A stretch of DNA of 64,000 nucleotides from Lachnospiraceae bacterium (GTDB lineage Bacteria > Bacillota > Clostridia > Lachnospirales > Lachnospiraceae), in assembly GCA_910574285.1 (NCBI GenBank), contig CAJTAL010000016.1, positions 23,074 through 87,073 on the forward strand, read 5' to 3'. Each line of letters starts with the position of its first letter. Position 1 is the first letter of the stretch. A program made the position numbers and the translations under genes. The notes below the pieces were generated by a model. It was not told the origin of the DNA and ran no database searches. It saw only the letters and a list, made by a program, of their open reading frames with translations. Shown here one piece after another: positions 1-8,032 of this stretch.

Positions 1-371
1 TCAAAGATATCCACTTTTAATTTCGTGTATTCTCGTTCCTTGAACTTCCGTACAAAGACTTCCTCCGGACTTTCCACGGATTCGGAGAGCGCTATTTCTT
101 CTTTAATATCCATTCTCTCCACCAGATATTCCTTCTGATGATCCCTCTTCACATTCAATGCCATATACTTTGTCGTAAGAACCAGCCATGCTCTGGCGGC
201 ATCAGAGTCTGTATTTTCCATATTTATATAATATTTCAGAAAAACATTTTGAACAATTTCTTCTGCTGTATGATGGTTTTTTGTATATTTTACTGCTGTC
301 GCATATACATACCCTACATTTTCTCTATAAATTGCATCAAAGTCCGCTTTCCCAACTGATTTGCCTTTCAC
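1..371 (-). CDS. RNA polymerase sigma-70 family (ECF-like) factor, N-terminal part
   Basis: The reverse strand reads from a GTG at 371 off the left edge with no stop, giving about 123 residues. It has a typical sigma region 2: a DFDAIYRENVGYVYATAVKY helix, then HHTAEEIVQNVFLKYY, the core-binding and -10-recognition segment of ECF and small sigma-70 factors. An AAGGAC ribosome site lies 5-10 bases before the GTG, and an in-frame stop sits just upstream of that start. Region 4 lies outside the window, so the exact family cannot be decided. The role is inferred to be transcription initiation at a specific regulon; no anti-sigma gene is visible on this side. Confidence 0.75.
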   Translation of the reverse strand, partial: MKGKSVGKADFDAIYRENVGYVYATAVKYTKNHHTAEEIVQNVFLKYYINMENTDSDAARAWLVLTTKYMALNVKRDHQKEYLVERMDIKEEIALSESVESPEEVFVRKFKEREYTKLKVDIF

Positions 372-435
372 TTGTCCGTCCTTCGCTTCCGTATCTTTTT
401 ATCTTATGGTTCTCTCATCTTAATACTCTGTTATC

Positions 436-849
436 CTATGATTCTTTTATCTTAGCCAACAGCTCTTCTTTATCCTCTTCCTTCAATTCGCCCACTTTCC
501 ATGTGACTCCGACTCCGTCGTCTTTGTATCTAGGAATCATATGCAGATGGAAATGGAATACGGTCTGGCCTGCCGCCTCGCCGTTGTTCTGTACGATATT
601 ATATCCGTCGCACCCCAGGATATCCGTCAGCTTCGTAATCATCTTCTTCGCAAGAACCAGAACCTTCGCCGCCAGTTCATCACTCAGTTCATAGAGATTC
701 GCATAATGCTCCTTCGGAATAATCAGCGCATGTCCCTTCGCCGCAGGACCTGCATCCAGAATAACCCGGAAATCATCATCCTCATACAGCGTTGCAGTCG
801 GAATATCTCCATTCGCAAGTTTACAAAAGATACAATTCTCATCTCTCAT
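436..849 (-). CDS. HIT family protein (histidine triad nucleotide hydrolase/transferase)
   Basis: The protein is 137 residues, the usual HIT length. It carries the family signature HFHLHMIPR near the C-terminus, in which the middle histidine is the catalytic nucleophile, and the N-terminal CIFCKLANGDIP typical of HIT proteins. HIT enzymes hydrolyse nucleoside phosphoramidates or dinucleotides; the substrate here is unknown. Two ATGs are possible. The one at 849 lies nine bases after AGAAGG, while the ATG at 858 directly abuts it, so 849 is preferred. It stands alone between the sigma factor and a divergent histidine kinase. Confidence 0.9.
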   Translation of the reverse strand: MRDENCIFCKLANGDIPTATLYEDDDFRVILDAGPAAKGHALIIPKEHYANLYELSDELAAKVLVLAKKMITKLTDILGCDGYNIVQNNGEAAGQTVFHFHLHMIPRYKDDGVGVTWKVGELKEEDKEELLAKIKES

Positions 850-935
850 ACTAATCATCCTTCTTTCTTAAAATAATAATTGATTATTTCCTCCGCCAAT
901 GATACACTGATACATCAGAAAGGGCGGTAATTACT

Positions 936-1688
936 ATGTTTTCAGCGACAGACAACGACAGATTACAACAGATTATGGAACAAAACCCTGAGATAAAATC
1001 TCTCGTCACCAGGCTTCTTAAATCCCATCGATTAGAGATCAGCACCATCAGCCACGAGATCCGCAATCCCCTGACTCTCGTATACAGTACACTCCAATTA
1101 ATCGAATCGCAGCATCCGGAAGTACTTGCTTTCCGCCATTGGGATTCGATGCATCATGATATCGAATACATGAATCAACTGCTGGAAGAACTTTCCTCCT
1201 ACAATAACGGCGGACAGCTTCATCTTGTTCCTGTCGACACGGCTGCATTCCTGAAAAAGCTGTCTCTCATATTCGCGTCTTCGCTCGTAGATACTGATAT
1301 TGAGTTCACTTCACGCATTGCGCCAAAACTCCCGCAGACCTGCATAGATTCCGTGAAGATCAGCCAGACGATCCTGAATCTTCTGAGAAATGCCCGTGAC
1401 GCCGTGAGCACCCCCGCAGGCGACGTTCTTCCGGCGATCAGCCTAAGTGCTGATTATTCGGAGGATATGATTCAGATCATCGTCACCGATAACGGGTGCG
1501 GCATTGCTCCCCAGGATCTTTCCTCCATCTTCGAACCCTTCATCACCCATAAAGACGGCGGAACCGGTCTCGGGCTTGCGATCTCCAGACGTATCATCAA
1601 AGCCCATGGCGGAACGATCTGCGCTGCTTCAACTCTCGGAAAAGGTTCTGCGTTTACCGTTACGCTTCCGGTACAGCAGGATGCCTGA
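936..1688 (+). CDS. Soluble sensor histidine kinase
   Basis: This 250-residue protein has no membrane segment or clear sensor domain. A HisKA dimerisation helix holds the phospho-acceptor His near residue 40 (ISHEIRNPLTLVYSTLQ). It is followed by an HATPase domain with N box NLLRNARDAV, G1 box DNGCGIAPQDLSSIFEPF and G2 box GGTGLGLAISRRIIKAHGG. Short soluble kinases of this sort in Clostridia often act as orphan kinases feeding Spo0A or other regulators; no response regulator is adjacent, so the partner is unknown. AGAAAGGGCGG precedes the ATG. Its last 60 bases overlap the 3' end of the convergent rhomboid gene. Confidence 0.88.
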   Translation: MFSATDNDRLQQIMEQNPEIKSLVTRLLKSHRLEISTISHEIRNPLTLVYSTLQLIESQHPEVLAFRHWDSMHHDIEYMNQLLEELSSYNNGGQLHLVPVDTAAFLKKLSLIFASSLVDTDIEFTSRIAPKLPQTCIDSVKISQTILNLLRNARDAVSTPAGDVLPAISLSADYSEDMIQIIVTDNGCGIAPQDLSSIFEPFITHKDGGTGLGLAISRRIIKAHGGTICAASTLGKGSAFTVTLPVQQDA

Positions 1689-2243
1689 CAAAAAACCTGT
1701 AAGCAGCCCTCCGATATGCGCCATATTGTCCACCCCGCCGCTTGTAAATCCATAATACAGACTGATAATAATCATGAATATAAGACCGCGTCCGGATATC
1801 TCTCCGATCCGTCCGTGGCTGCGTATTGCTACATACAATAACGCGCCGATAATACCAAAGACCGCGCCGGAAGCTCCTGCCGATATGGCGTAATCTGCCG
1901 TGACGGCTTCCCACCATGCCGACAGGATGTTCCCGCCCACTCCGCTTAAGATATAGATGAGCAGGAAACGGATCTTCCCCACTTCAATCTCCAGATTCCA
2001 GCCCGCCAATACCAGAATCAGCATGTTATTCATCAGATGCCGGAAGCCGAAATGAAGAAACATGCTGGTAAAGAGACGGTAAACTTCCCCCTCCTCAGTC
2101 ACTTTCGGGACATACATCGCTCCATGTTCCAACAGAAACATGCCGTCTTCCGTCATTCCATAGAAAGACAGCACTATAAATACGATCACATTAATAGCTG
2201 CCAGCATAATCGTACACGGCGCATTCATCCACTTCTCTCTCAT
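1629..2243 (-). CDS. Rhomboid family intramembrane serine protease
   Basis: The 204-residue polytopic membrane protein has the rhomboid catalytic elements: FLHFGFRHLMNNMLIL (the H/N stabilising segment), GASGAVFGIIGALL with the catalytic Ser of GxSG, and HIGGLLTGFLSG with the catalytic His. About six transmembrane helices can be read. Rhomboids cleave transmembrane substrates inside the bilayer; the substrate is unknown. The first ATG (2243) has a weak ribosome site; an ATG five codons later (MNAP) follows AGAGAGAAG and may be the true start. The 3' end overlaps the convergent histidine kinase by 60 bases. Confidence 0.88.
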   Translation of the reverse strand: MREKWMNAPCTIMLAAINVIVFIVLSFYGMTEDGMFLLEHGAMYVPKVTEEGEVYRLFTSMFLHFGFRHLMNNMLILVLAGWNLEIEVGKIRFLLIYILSGVGGNILSAWWEAVTADYAISAGASGAVFGIIGALLYVAIRSHGRIGEISGRGLIFMIIISLYYGFTSGGVDNMAHIGGLLTGFLSGILLYRKRNGKRRTFSES

Positions 2244-2335
2244 GTATTATAAATCTCTTTCGTTAGTTTGGATTATATTAGTATATCATAATTTTGATGA
2301 TATAGTAACCTGTATCATTATAAAAATAAAAGAAC

Positions 2336-3070
2336 TCATAATTCTTCTTCCTCTATGTGCAGTCCGTCCCAATCTCCCCATTTAGATTTTTTATGTCTAT
2401 TTAAAAACCGCTTTACCGGCGTCCACAGATTATCAGTCTCCCGCAGAATCGAACTTCCCATCTCCTGCTCCGCGATCCAGTCATGCTCCGCCCGATCATA
2501 CTCCTTTAATCCTTCTTCCTCCTCCATATCAGGCTCCTCACTCCCTATATCATCTGCTTCAAAGCTGTTCTGCAGGCATTCCGCCGCCAGCTTCTCCAAG
2601 CTATAATTTTCATCCATTGTCTTCTGGTGAAGAAGGAATACCATACTGATACCTTCCTGATCCTGATAATCCGCCTGCTTTACGAAATACTCCGTCAACA
2701 CATGGAATTCCGCCCATATATCCTGCTTCGCCGGCGGATAATAGCAAAAACAATATTTCCCCTCTTCATAAAATATATATTCTGGTTTCAGCAGAATGCA
2801 ATGTATATTCAGCAGGAATGTTTCCACCTCCTTCACCGCTGTTTTAAAATCTCTGAGAAATATTTTTATGTCTTCCGCCCCTATTTTACTTCTTTCAAAC
2901 ATAGCTTTCATGGACATCTTGCCGCTGACATCATAATCATAAAAGCTGCTATTATTCACACCCCTTCCTCCCATCTTCAAGATTCCCTCCAGATGATTCA
3001 CTTTCAGCATACGCATCTGGTAGTCTTCTTTATATACTGCCTCTTCTTCAATCGTAATCTTACGCTCCAC
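2336..3070 (-). CDS. DUF6382 domain protein, last gene of the Tad locus
   Basis: The 244-residue protein matches the DUF6382 pattern known from Clostridia: YQMRMLKVNHLEGIL, YDYDVSGKMSMKAMFER, then a helical stretch ending in LKPEYIFYEEGKYCFCYYPP. Many relatives carry a C-terminal FHA domain and sit at the end of tad clusters. Here the C-terminus is only an acidic tail followed by a short basic segment, so the FHA part is missing. The start is GTG at 3070 with AGGAG eight bases upstream. It lies behind a 0.2 kb tandem repeat separating it from the TadE-like gene. A role in pilus assembly or regulation is inferred from position only. Confidence 0.75.
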   Translation of the reverse strand: MERKITIEEEAVYKEDYQMRMLKVNHLEGILKMGGRGVNNSSFYDYDVSGKMSMKAMFERSKIGAEDIKIFLRDFKTAVKEVETFLLNIHCILLKPEYIFYEEGKYCFCYYPPAKQDIWAEFHVLTEYFVKQADYQDQEGISMVFLLHQKTMDENYSLEKLAAECLQNSFEADDIGSEEPDMEEEEGLKEYDRAEHDWIAEQEMGSSILRETDNLWTPVKRFLNRHKKSKWGDWDGLHIEEEEL

Positions 3071-3090
3071 TTCAACTGCTCCTGTTCCAT

Positions 3091-3297
3091 ATCTATTCTA
3101 CTCTATCCTACTCTATCCTAAATCTATTCTACTCTATCCTAAATCCATCCTACTCCATCCTATATCTATCCTACTCTATCCTACTCTATCCTATATCTAT
3201 CCTACTCCATCCTATATCTATCCTACTCCATCCTATATCTATCCTACTCTATCCTATATCTATCCTACTCCATCCTATATCTATCCTACTCTATCCT
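3091..3297. repeat. Tandem repeat array, 21 bp period built of 10/11 bp half-units
   Basis: About 207 bases consist of alternating half-units CTATCCTACTC and CTATCCTATAT, repeating every 21 bases with C/T variants. On the strand of the tad operon each half-unit reads TAGGATAG, so the transcript between the TadE-like stop codon (3298) and the DUF6382 start (3070) would carry many AGGA runs. Although 21 is a multiple of three, all three frames contain TAG, so the array cannot be translated through. Arrays of this type are prone to slippage. Confidence 0.9.
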
Positions 3298-3690
3298 TTA
3301 CTTTAACCTTCTCATATTCCTGATATACTTCTCCGGATCCGTAACAGCAGCGCGTTTCGAGACAGACACCTTCATACCCTTCCCCGACGCTGCCGCCGTA
3401 ACCTCTATCTCATCTTTCCCGACCGAAACAGCCGCCTGTACTCCGGAAAACAAGATACATTTCCCTCTCACTCTATCCTGAAGAAGCTGTTCCAGCTCTT
3501 CTTTTGTCACTCCCCCCTTCTCTCTTGCTTTCGTACTGCCTGCGACGGCCGTCTCATATGCCGCGCCGGACAATATATTCTTATCATGATAATAGAACAC
3601 TGCCAGAATACAGCCCATGATCAAGAACAGGATCATAGGCATGAGAAATGACATCTCTACCGTCATACTTCCCTGCGCTCTTTTACCCAC
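3298..3690 (-). CDS. TadE-like pilus pseudopilin
   Basis: The 130-residue protein begins with a class III signal-like sequence, GSMTVEMSFLMPMILF, where the Gly-Ser junction and the Glu four to five residues later resemble the TadE/TadF processing site. One transmembrane helix (about residues 14-30) follows, and the rest is a small external domain. TadE-type pseudopilins are processed by the prepilin peptidase and needed for Tad pilus assembly. The start is GTG at 3690, ten bases after AAAGGAGG; the peptidase stop codon lies 24 bases upstream, consistent with one operon. Confidence 0.8.
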   Translation of the reverse strand: MGKRAQGSMTVEMSFLMPMILFLIMGCILAVFYYHDKNILSGAAYETAVAGSTKAREKGGVTKEELEQLLQDRVRGKCILFSGVQAAVSVGKDEIEVTAAASGKGMKVSVSKRAAVTDPEKYIRNMRRLK

Positions 3691-3714
3691 TTATGATCCG
3701 CCTCCTTTTCTCCG

Positions 3715-4149
3715 TCAAAATATACAGCCGCTCAGCAGATATCCCGCCGCCAGAAATGGTACGAAGGGAAGCGTACACCTCCTGGACATCCTCTTTACCG
3801 TCAGGCAGATTACCGAAGTTACCGCAAGCAGCAAACAAGTCCCGGCCAGTACTTCCAGTAATTTCCACATTCCAAGATAGATTCCTAATATCAGAATCAG
3901 CCAACTGTCTCCATACCCGACGCCTTCTCCCGTCATCCTGCTGACCAGAAGGAACACCGCCCCGACGCCTGTCCCTCCGAGGAGCATCCGCAGATCCCCC
4001 TTTGAGCCGGACAACTGATACAATTGCCAGACAATCGCCAGAAGATTCAGGAACGCCAGCATACAGACCGGAATCTGCCGGGAACGGAGGTCTATGACCG
4101 ATATCCATAAGAGAAAGATGATACAGCATATCTGATTTACCTCCCACAT
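3715..4149 (-). CDS. A24 family prepilin peptidase (TadV-like)
   Basis: About 144 residues with four to five membrane helices. The first aspartate of the aspartic peptidase pair is in WISVIDLRSRQIP and the second in GEGVGYGDSWLI, the GxGD motif. It should cleave the Flp pilin and TadE-like proteins. The open frame extends to 4293, but the ATG at 4149 follows GAAAGGGGG and gives the normal TadV length, so it is chosen. It overlaps the preceding TadE-like gene by 13 bases, suggesting translational coupling. A longer frame on the same strand (3683-4195) is only its shadow. Confidence 0.87.
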   Translation of the reverse strand: MWEVNQICCIIFLLWISVIDLRSRQIPVCMLAFLNLLAIVWQLYQLSGSKGDLRMLLGGTGVGAVFLLVSRMTGEGVGYGDSWLILILGIYLGMWKLLEVLAGTCLLLAVTSVICLTVKRMSRRCTLPFVPFLAAGYLLSGCIF

Positions 4150-4946
4150 CTGCTGCACGCCCCCTTTCCCGCCGCTTCCGACAGCGGAACCGCATAGACA
4201 GTCCGTTTTAATCCGCTGCAGGAAAGAGAACTGTGATAGCGGTCCCCGGTATCTGTGATATATACCCCGCCGCCTGCGCTGCCTCTCATACAATGCTCAC
4301 AAGGATAATATTTCCCGCCTCCGCTGTTCCGCATCCCCTCAAGCTCTACCGGCGAAACCATGTGAATCGATAATTCCAGATAAGTACAGTGATAATTCTT
4401 ATGATATACAAGCCCTGTCTCCGTAATATACACAGTCTCATCGTTCTCCGTTCCGAACCCGGATCTCTCATAGCCTGTCCAGGCTTTGACCCGCATCTTT
4501 TCCTGATACTTAAGCGGAGGAACCCCGAATACCGGTATCGGAAGACGCACCTGGTATTCGGCAACTAATTCTCCGATTCCTGTGCGGGGCGAGATCCGGG
4601 AACCGCCGCAGCTTATCCCCCCGCTGCCGCCCAATACGATACTCCTGTCCAGACGTATTTCGCCAACTGCATGCACCACATCCCGCTCCAGCTTAGACGG
4701 CATGACCCCCGGTAGCACGCTTGCTTCTTCCGCCGCTTTCTTTCCCGCATACTGTAATCCAGATCTTACCGATGTACGGATCGCCGTGATCTCCATCAGA
4801 TACAAAAGGCTCACAACCGCCAGGAAAAACAGAGGAACCGCCATCGCAGCCTCTACCGTAATGCTGCCTTTCTTAGAGGCAGATACAGATGTCCTCCCGA
4901 ATAAATGTAAATAGATAGATTGTAAGGGGAGTTTTTTTCTATTCAT
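4137..4946 (-). CDS. TadE-like protein with duplicated C-terminal Cys module
   Basis: The protein is 269 residues from the ATG at 4946, which sits nine bases after AAAGGAGAAGG. Near residue 30 is KKGSITVEAAMAVPLFFL, a TadE/TadG-type signal and membrane helix. The middle is an external domain. The C-terminal third holds two copies of one module: VYITETGLVYHKNYHC with a later PCEHC, and VYITDTGDRYHSSLSC with a later CSRC. Each has a YH, a Cys and a CxxC, suggesting a small metal- or disulfide-stabilised fold outside the cell. It sits in the tad operon between the DUF5702 gene and the peptidase. Processing and a role as minor pilin are inferred. Confidence 0.78.
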   Translation of the reverse strand: MNRKKLPLQSIYLHLFGRTSVSASKKGSITVEAAMAVPLFFLAVVSLLYLMEITAIRTSVRSGLQYAGKKAAEEASVLPGVMPSKLERDVVHAVGEIRLDRSIVLGGSGGISCGGSRISPRTGIGELVAEYQVRLPIPVFGVPPLKYQEKMRVKAWTGYERSGFGTENDETVYITETGLVYHKNYHCTYLELSIHMVSPVELEGMRNSGGGKYYPCEHCMRGSAGGGVYITDTGDRYHSSLSCSGLKRTVYAVPLSEAAGKGACSRCGR

Positions 4947-5052
4947 GATACGAATCCTTCTCCTTTCTTCATTATTATATTGTTCCTTCTTCTTGGATAA
5001 AATGCCTGACATCCGGAAGGACATCTGTATCTGCCTCTACGGCACGCCAAAG

Positions 5053-6432
5053 TCAATGATAATCATAATATGTCTGAAACTGATAGCTGATTCCCCGTCT
5101 GAACCTGCCGGTTGACCGTATCTCTAATCTGCTGACACACAGATCCGCGCGGAAATACGCCTGTCCGTGGATCCTTCTCAGATTTTGTTCGATAATTCCA
5201 AGCGCCCTCATCGCCGCGTCCTCTTTCTTCTCAAGGAACAGCAGGATACGCAGATATTCCTGATACGCAAGTCCTCCGATATCATCCCGCCCTTCGCTTC
5301 GGTCTTCCTCCGTCCCTAAAGTAAGAAGCTTCGACAACTGTAACTGCCAGCTCTCCTTTGACTTCACCGGCGGCACTCTATGCCCCTTCAATAAAGAACG
5401 CAGATCCATGATCGATTCGCCGTAAGCCCATGCCAGGAGAATTCCCTGGGCCGCCGCCTCTGTGATTGCCGGAACCGCCAGCAGCGTACACAGCGTCAAT
5501 GCTGCCGCCTCCGCTTCCGCCCTCATCTCACTGTCCGTCTGGATATATGCATAATTGGGCACGAATCGCAGAAAAAGCAGCTTCTTCACTACGGACTCAA
5601 GATTCTCCCTGTCACTATCGCCCCCTGCCAGGATATATTCCAGTTCATAATCCAGAACCCCCGTCCCCTCCGTATCCGTAAATCCGCTGAAATGCTTCAG
5701 CAGATATTCTCCAAGCATCAGAGAAGACAGCCTCTTACCCTCCGACACTGCGCCTGAGAAATCCCCATACCCGGCATTTCTGCTTCTCTCCGATAGCATT
5801 TCCTGATGATTCAGTCTTTTCTCTGAGACGCTTTTTCCTTTGGGCAGTACCAGCGACAGGACGGGAGATTTCTTCAATTCCCCCGCATACCGGATCGGAT
5901 TCCCTTCCTGGGGCAGTTCTCCTTCATTTTCTTCAAGCAGCCCCTCCAGATAATCCTGCTGCTCCTGCTCTCTTTTGGCATAATCCCTTGCCTGTTCTTC
6001 CTGCCGCTCCCACACAGATGACATCTCCAACTTATCTTCTATGATACCCAATCCATACTTTTGTTCCATATACGACGCCACCTGCCCGCAAAACGCATCG
6101 CACCCATGGTCTGTCAGGAAACATATTCTGGTTATCTTATGTTCCATGTCTCCTGCCCCATAATAAGACAGCCTGTCTATGATATTCCTCTCCGAATACT
6201 GTCCCGTCTCATAACTGCCGTCAAGCGCAAAGATATCGTATTCTTCTAATAATTCCTTCTGATATTCCGCAAATACACTTTCCATCGCCCGGTTCATATC
6301 CGCTCTCCGGTAATTCTTCGCATTCTGGATAGAAGCGCTTTCCATCACCCCACCCACAAATACTGTCAGAAGGATGAATATCAGGCTCAGATACGCCGTC
6401 ACTTCGCCCCGAAAGCTCTGTTTCTCACACAT
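5053..6432 (-). CDS. DUF5702 protein (TadG-like pilus-associated membrane protein)
   Basis: The 459-residue protein has one N-terminal transmembrane helix (about residues 14-32, AYLSLIFILLTVFVGGV) and a large extracellular part. ESASIQNAKNYRRADMNRAM and EYDIFALDGSY are typical of the DUF5702 family found in clostridial tad clusters, which appears to stand in for TadG. A Cys pair occurs near TDHGCDAFCGQ. Its ATG overlaps the Flp pilin stop as TGATG, strong evidence for a shared transcript. The function is not established beyond its location in Tad loci. Confidence 0.8.
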   Translation of the reverse strand: MCEKQSFRGEVTAYLSLIFILLTVFVGGVMESASIQNAKNYRRADMNRAMESVFAEYQKELLEEYDIFALDGSYETGQYSERNIIDRLSYYGAGDMEHKITRICFLTDHGCDAFCGQVASYMEQKYGLGIIEDKLEMSSVWERQEEQARDYAKREQEQQDYLEGLLEENEGELPQEGNPIRYAGELKKSPVLSLVLPKGKSVSEKRLNHQEMLSERSRNAGYGDFSGAVSEGKRLSSLMLGEYLLKHFSGFTDTEGTGVLDYELEYILAGGDSDRENLESVVKKLLFLRFVPNYAYIQTDSEMRAEAEAAALTLCTLLAVPAITEAAAQGILLAWAYGESIMDLRSLLKGHRVPPVKSKESWQLQLSKLLTLGTEEDRSEGRDDIGGLAYQEYLRILLFLEKKEDAAMRALGIIEQNLRRIHGQAYFRADLCVSRLEIRSTGRFRRGISYQFQTYYDYH

Positions 6433-6608
6433 CAGATTCCTGAACTTTCACTGACAATCTTCGAGAATATATTCTGCACCAGACTGGTAAGCTGCGACTT
6501 AAATATAATGACCAGCCCGATCAATACCACCAATATTAAGATTACCTCCACCACTCCGACTCCGTCCTCTTCCTTTAATTTTGCAAATATATACCGCACT
6601 CTCCACAT
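6432..6608 (-). CDS. flp: Flp-type (type IVb) pilin
   Basis: This 58-residue gene was found by direct translation. The sequence runs from MWRVRYIFAKLKEEDG to VGVVEVILILVVLIGLVIIF, with Glu five residues after Gly16. That is the prepilin processing site and hydrophobic assembly helix of Flp1-type pilins. The expected cut after Gly16 would leave a mature pilin of about 42 residues. A strong AAAGGAGGAG site lies seven to ten bases upstream of the ATG at 6608. The stop overlaps the next gene's start (TGATG). It is presumably the major subunit polymerised by TadA, TadB and TadC. Confidence 0.87.
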   Translation of the reverse strand: MWRVRYIFAKLKEEDGVGVVEVILILVVLIGLVIIFKSQLTSLVQNIFSKIVSESSGI

Positions 6609-6650
6609 GTATAATCTTCTCCTCCTTTATAATCTTTCTGCTCTCCTTCA

Positions 6651-6806
6651 TTACTGCTCATTTGCCAGCCATCTGCTTTTCCTGCTGCCGATCTTCTCCT
6701 GCTGCCTGCTCTTCTCCCGCTGCCTGCTCTTCTCCCGCTGCCTATCTTCTCTTGCCCGAACTTCTCCTACTGCCTGATCTTCTCCTGCTGCCTGATCTTC
6801 TTTCAT
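6651..6806 (-). CDS. Small repeat-rich charged ORF between tadC and flp
   Basis: The 51-codon frame begins MKEDQAAGEDQAVGE and continues with repeats of RQREKS, ending RWLANEQ. The DNA shows an 18-21 base imperfect repeat (AGGCAGCGGGAGAAGAGC). AAGGACGGG lies ten bases before the ATG at 6806, and the tadC stop is 19 bases upstream, so it could be translated in the operon. It has no recognised domain and no membrane segment. It may be a real small protein or a repetitive spacer that happens to be open. Confidence 0.4.
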   Translation of the reverse strand: MKEDQAAGEDQAVGEVRAREDRQREKSRQREKSRQQEKIGSRKSRWLANEQ

Positions 6807-6824
6807 ACCGATATCACCCGTCCT

Positions 6825-8030
6825 TTATATCTGTACGGACAGAAAAGCAGGAACGACCACGATCACCAGGACAACCGCCAACATCAGAAACATAGGGAGC
6901 AATAATTTCGTCCCGGCTTCTTCCCCCAGCCTTTTCGCCCTCGCTTTACGCTCTTCGAAGGCCTGCAGAGACTCTTGCTTCAGAAGCTGTGTGAGTCCCT
7001 TCGTTCCTTTCCTCAGATTCTGAGACAGCAGCGCCCCGAATCTTATATATACCTGGATATCACAGCGTCTGCCGAACTTCTCATAACTCTCTGCCTCCGT
7101 AACGCCGCTATCCATCTCATGACACACCTTTTTCATCTCTTCGTAAGCATATCGTTTCCCCAATACTCCCTTCTGCCGTTCATAATCTTCCACAACCTTC
7201 CTCCACGCCCGTTTTACAGTCATACCGGCGCCGATAAATAACGTCATCTTATTCACGATCTCCGGATAATCCAGCAGCATCTGCCGTTTCTTCTCTTCTT
7301 TCTCCTTTCCCCGATTCTGTATCTCCAATGCGTACAGAAGAATCCCGATGAGTACCGCCATCGCAATCAGCACCGGCCCCCGGCTGCTCATCCTTCTATA
7401 ATAAGAAACTTCTCTTCCCAGAAGCTTGTCCGGCAGTTTCCATCTGCGTTTGGTACGGCTGTCCTCTTCCTGCTTTTGAATCTCTTCTGTCAATCGGCTT
7501 TGCTTCTCCTCCTCCGTACTTAATGTTCTTGGGTAGACACATGCCGTACACTCATACATCGCCTGTTCCTCTTCGTTTTCACTATATGTAAGGACTGCCC
7601 GCAGTTCTACCAACGTCCCTTCTTCATCCAGATTCTCACGCTGCAGTTCTCCCCTGATATTCATAACGTCATAGCGGCTCAGCTCCCAGGATATCTCCAC
7701 CGGCTCATCCGGCGCCTTTGTAAGAAGCTCCATATCATATTCAATCCGGTCGAGATTCTTATTCTTTCCCAGGATCAATCCTTCCATCTGACCGCTGACT
7801 CTGCCGAACAATTCCCGGATCTCTTCCCCTGAATACTGCTGTTCCGCGACGTCTATCTCGACTGCCCGCTTCTCTTCCTCTCCCTGAAGCTTTACCTGAA
7901 ATTCTTCTTTCCTGCTTCCTTTCCCCTGTGAATTTCTTAAGACTACTTTATCTACCGTCCTGTGCGACTGAATATAATCTGCCGCCGCCAGGATGGTTCC
8001 CAATACCAGAACCAGCCCGACCGCCGCCAT
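6825..8030 (-). CDS. tadC: TadC-like inner-membrane platform protein (T2SS F domain)
   Basis: About 401 residues from the ATG at 8030, two bases after the tadB stop; a longer frame to 8096 would overlap tadB by 64 bases. An N-terminal helix (AAVGLVLVLGTILAA) is followed by a long soluble, charged region of about 200 residues that standard TadC lacks. Then comes the GspF-like domain: YPEIVNKMTLFIGAGMTVKRAW, YEKFGRRCDIQVYIRFGALL, KRLGEEAGTKLLLPMFLML. With TadB it forms the membrane platform for pilus extrusion. It belongs to the tad operon. The soluble insertion is unusual compared with proteobacterial TadC. Confidence 0.82.
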   Translation of the reverse strand: MAAVGLVLVLGTILAAADYIQSHRTVDKVVLRNSQGKGSRKEEFQVKLQGEEEKRAVEIDVAEQQYSGEEIRELFGRVSGQMEGLILGKNKNLDRIEYDMELLTKAPDEPVEISWELSRYDVMNIRGELQRENLDEEGTLVELRAVLTYSENEEEQAMYECTACVYPRTLSTEEEKQSRLTEEIQKQEEDSRTKRRWKLPDKLLGREVSYYRRMSSRGPVLIAMAVLIGILLYALEIQNRGKEKEEKKRQMLLDYPEIVNKMTLFIGAGMTVKRAWRKVVEDYERQKGVLGKRYAYEEMKKVCHEMDSGVTEAESYEKFGRRCDIQVYIRFGALLSQNLRKGTKGLTQLLKQESLQAFEERKARAKRLGEEAGTKLLLPMFLMLAVVLVIVVVPAFLSVQI

Positions 8031-8032
8031 CC

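Noticed and set aside
3091..3297. Possible CRISPR array
   Set aside because: Head-to-tail 10/11 bp units with no unique spacers and no cas genes.
3683..4195. 170-codon frame overlapping the prepilin peptidase
   Set aside because: Arg/Gly-rich alternate frame of the peptidase gene, whose GxGD motif and membrane helices are in the other frame.
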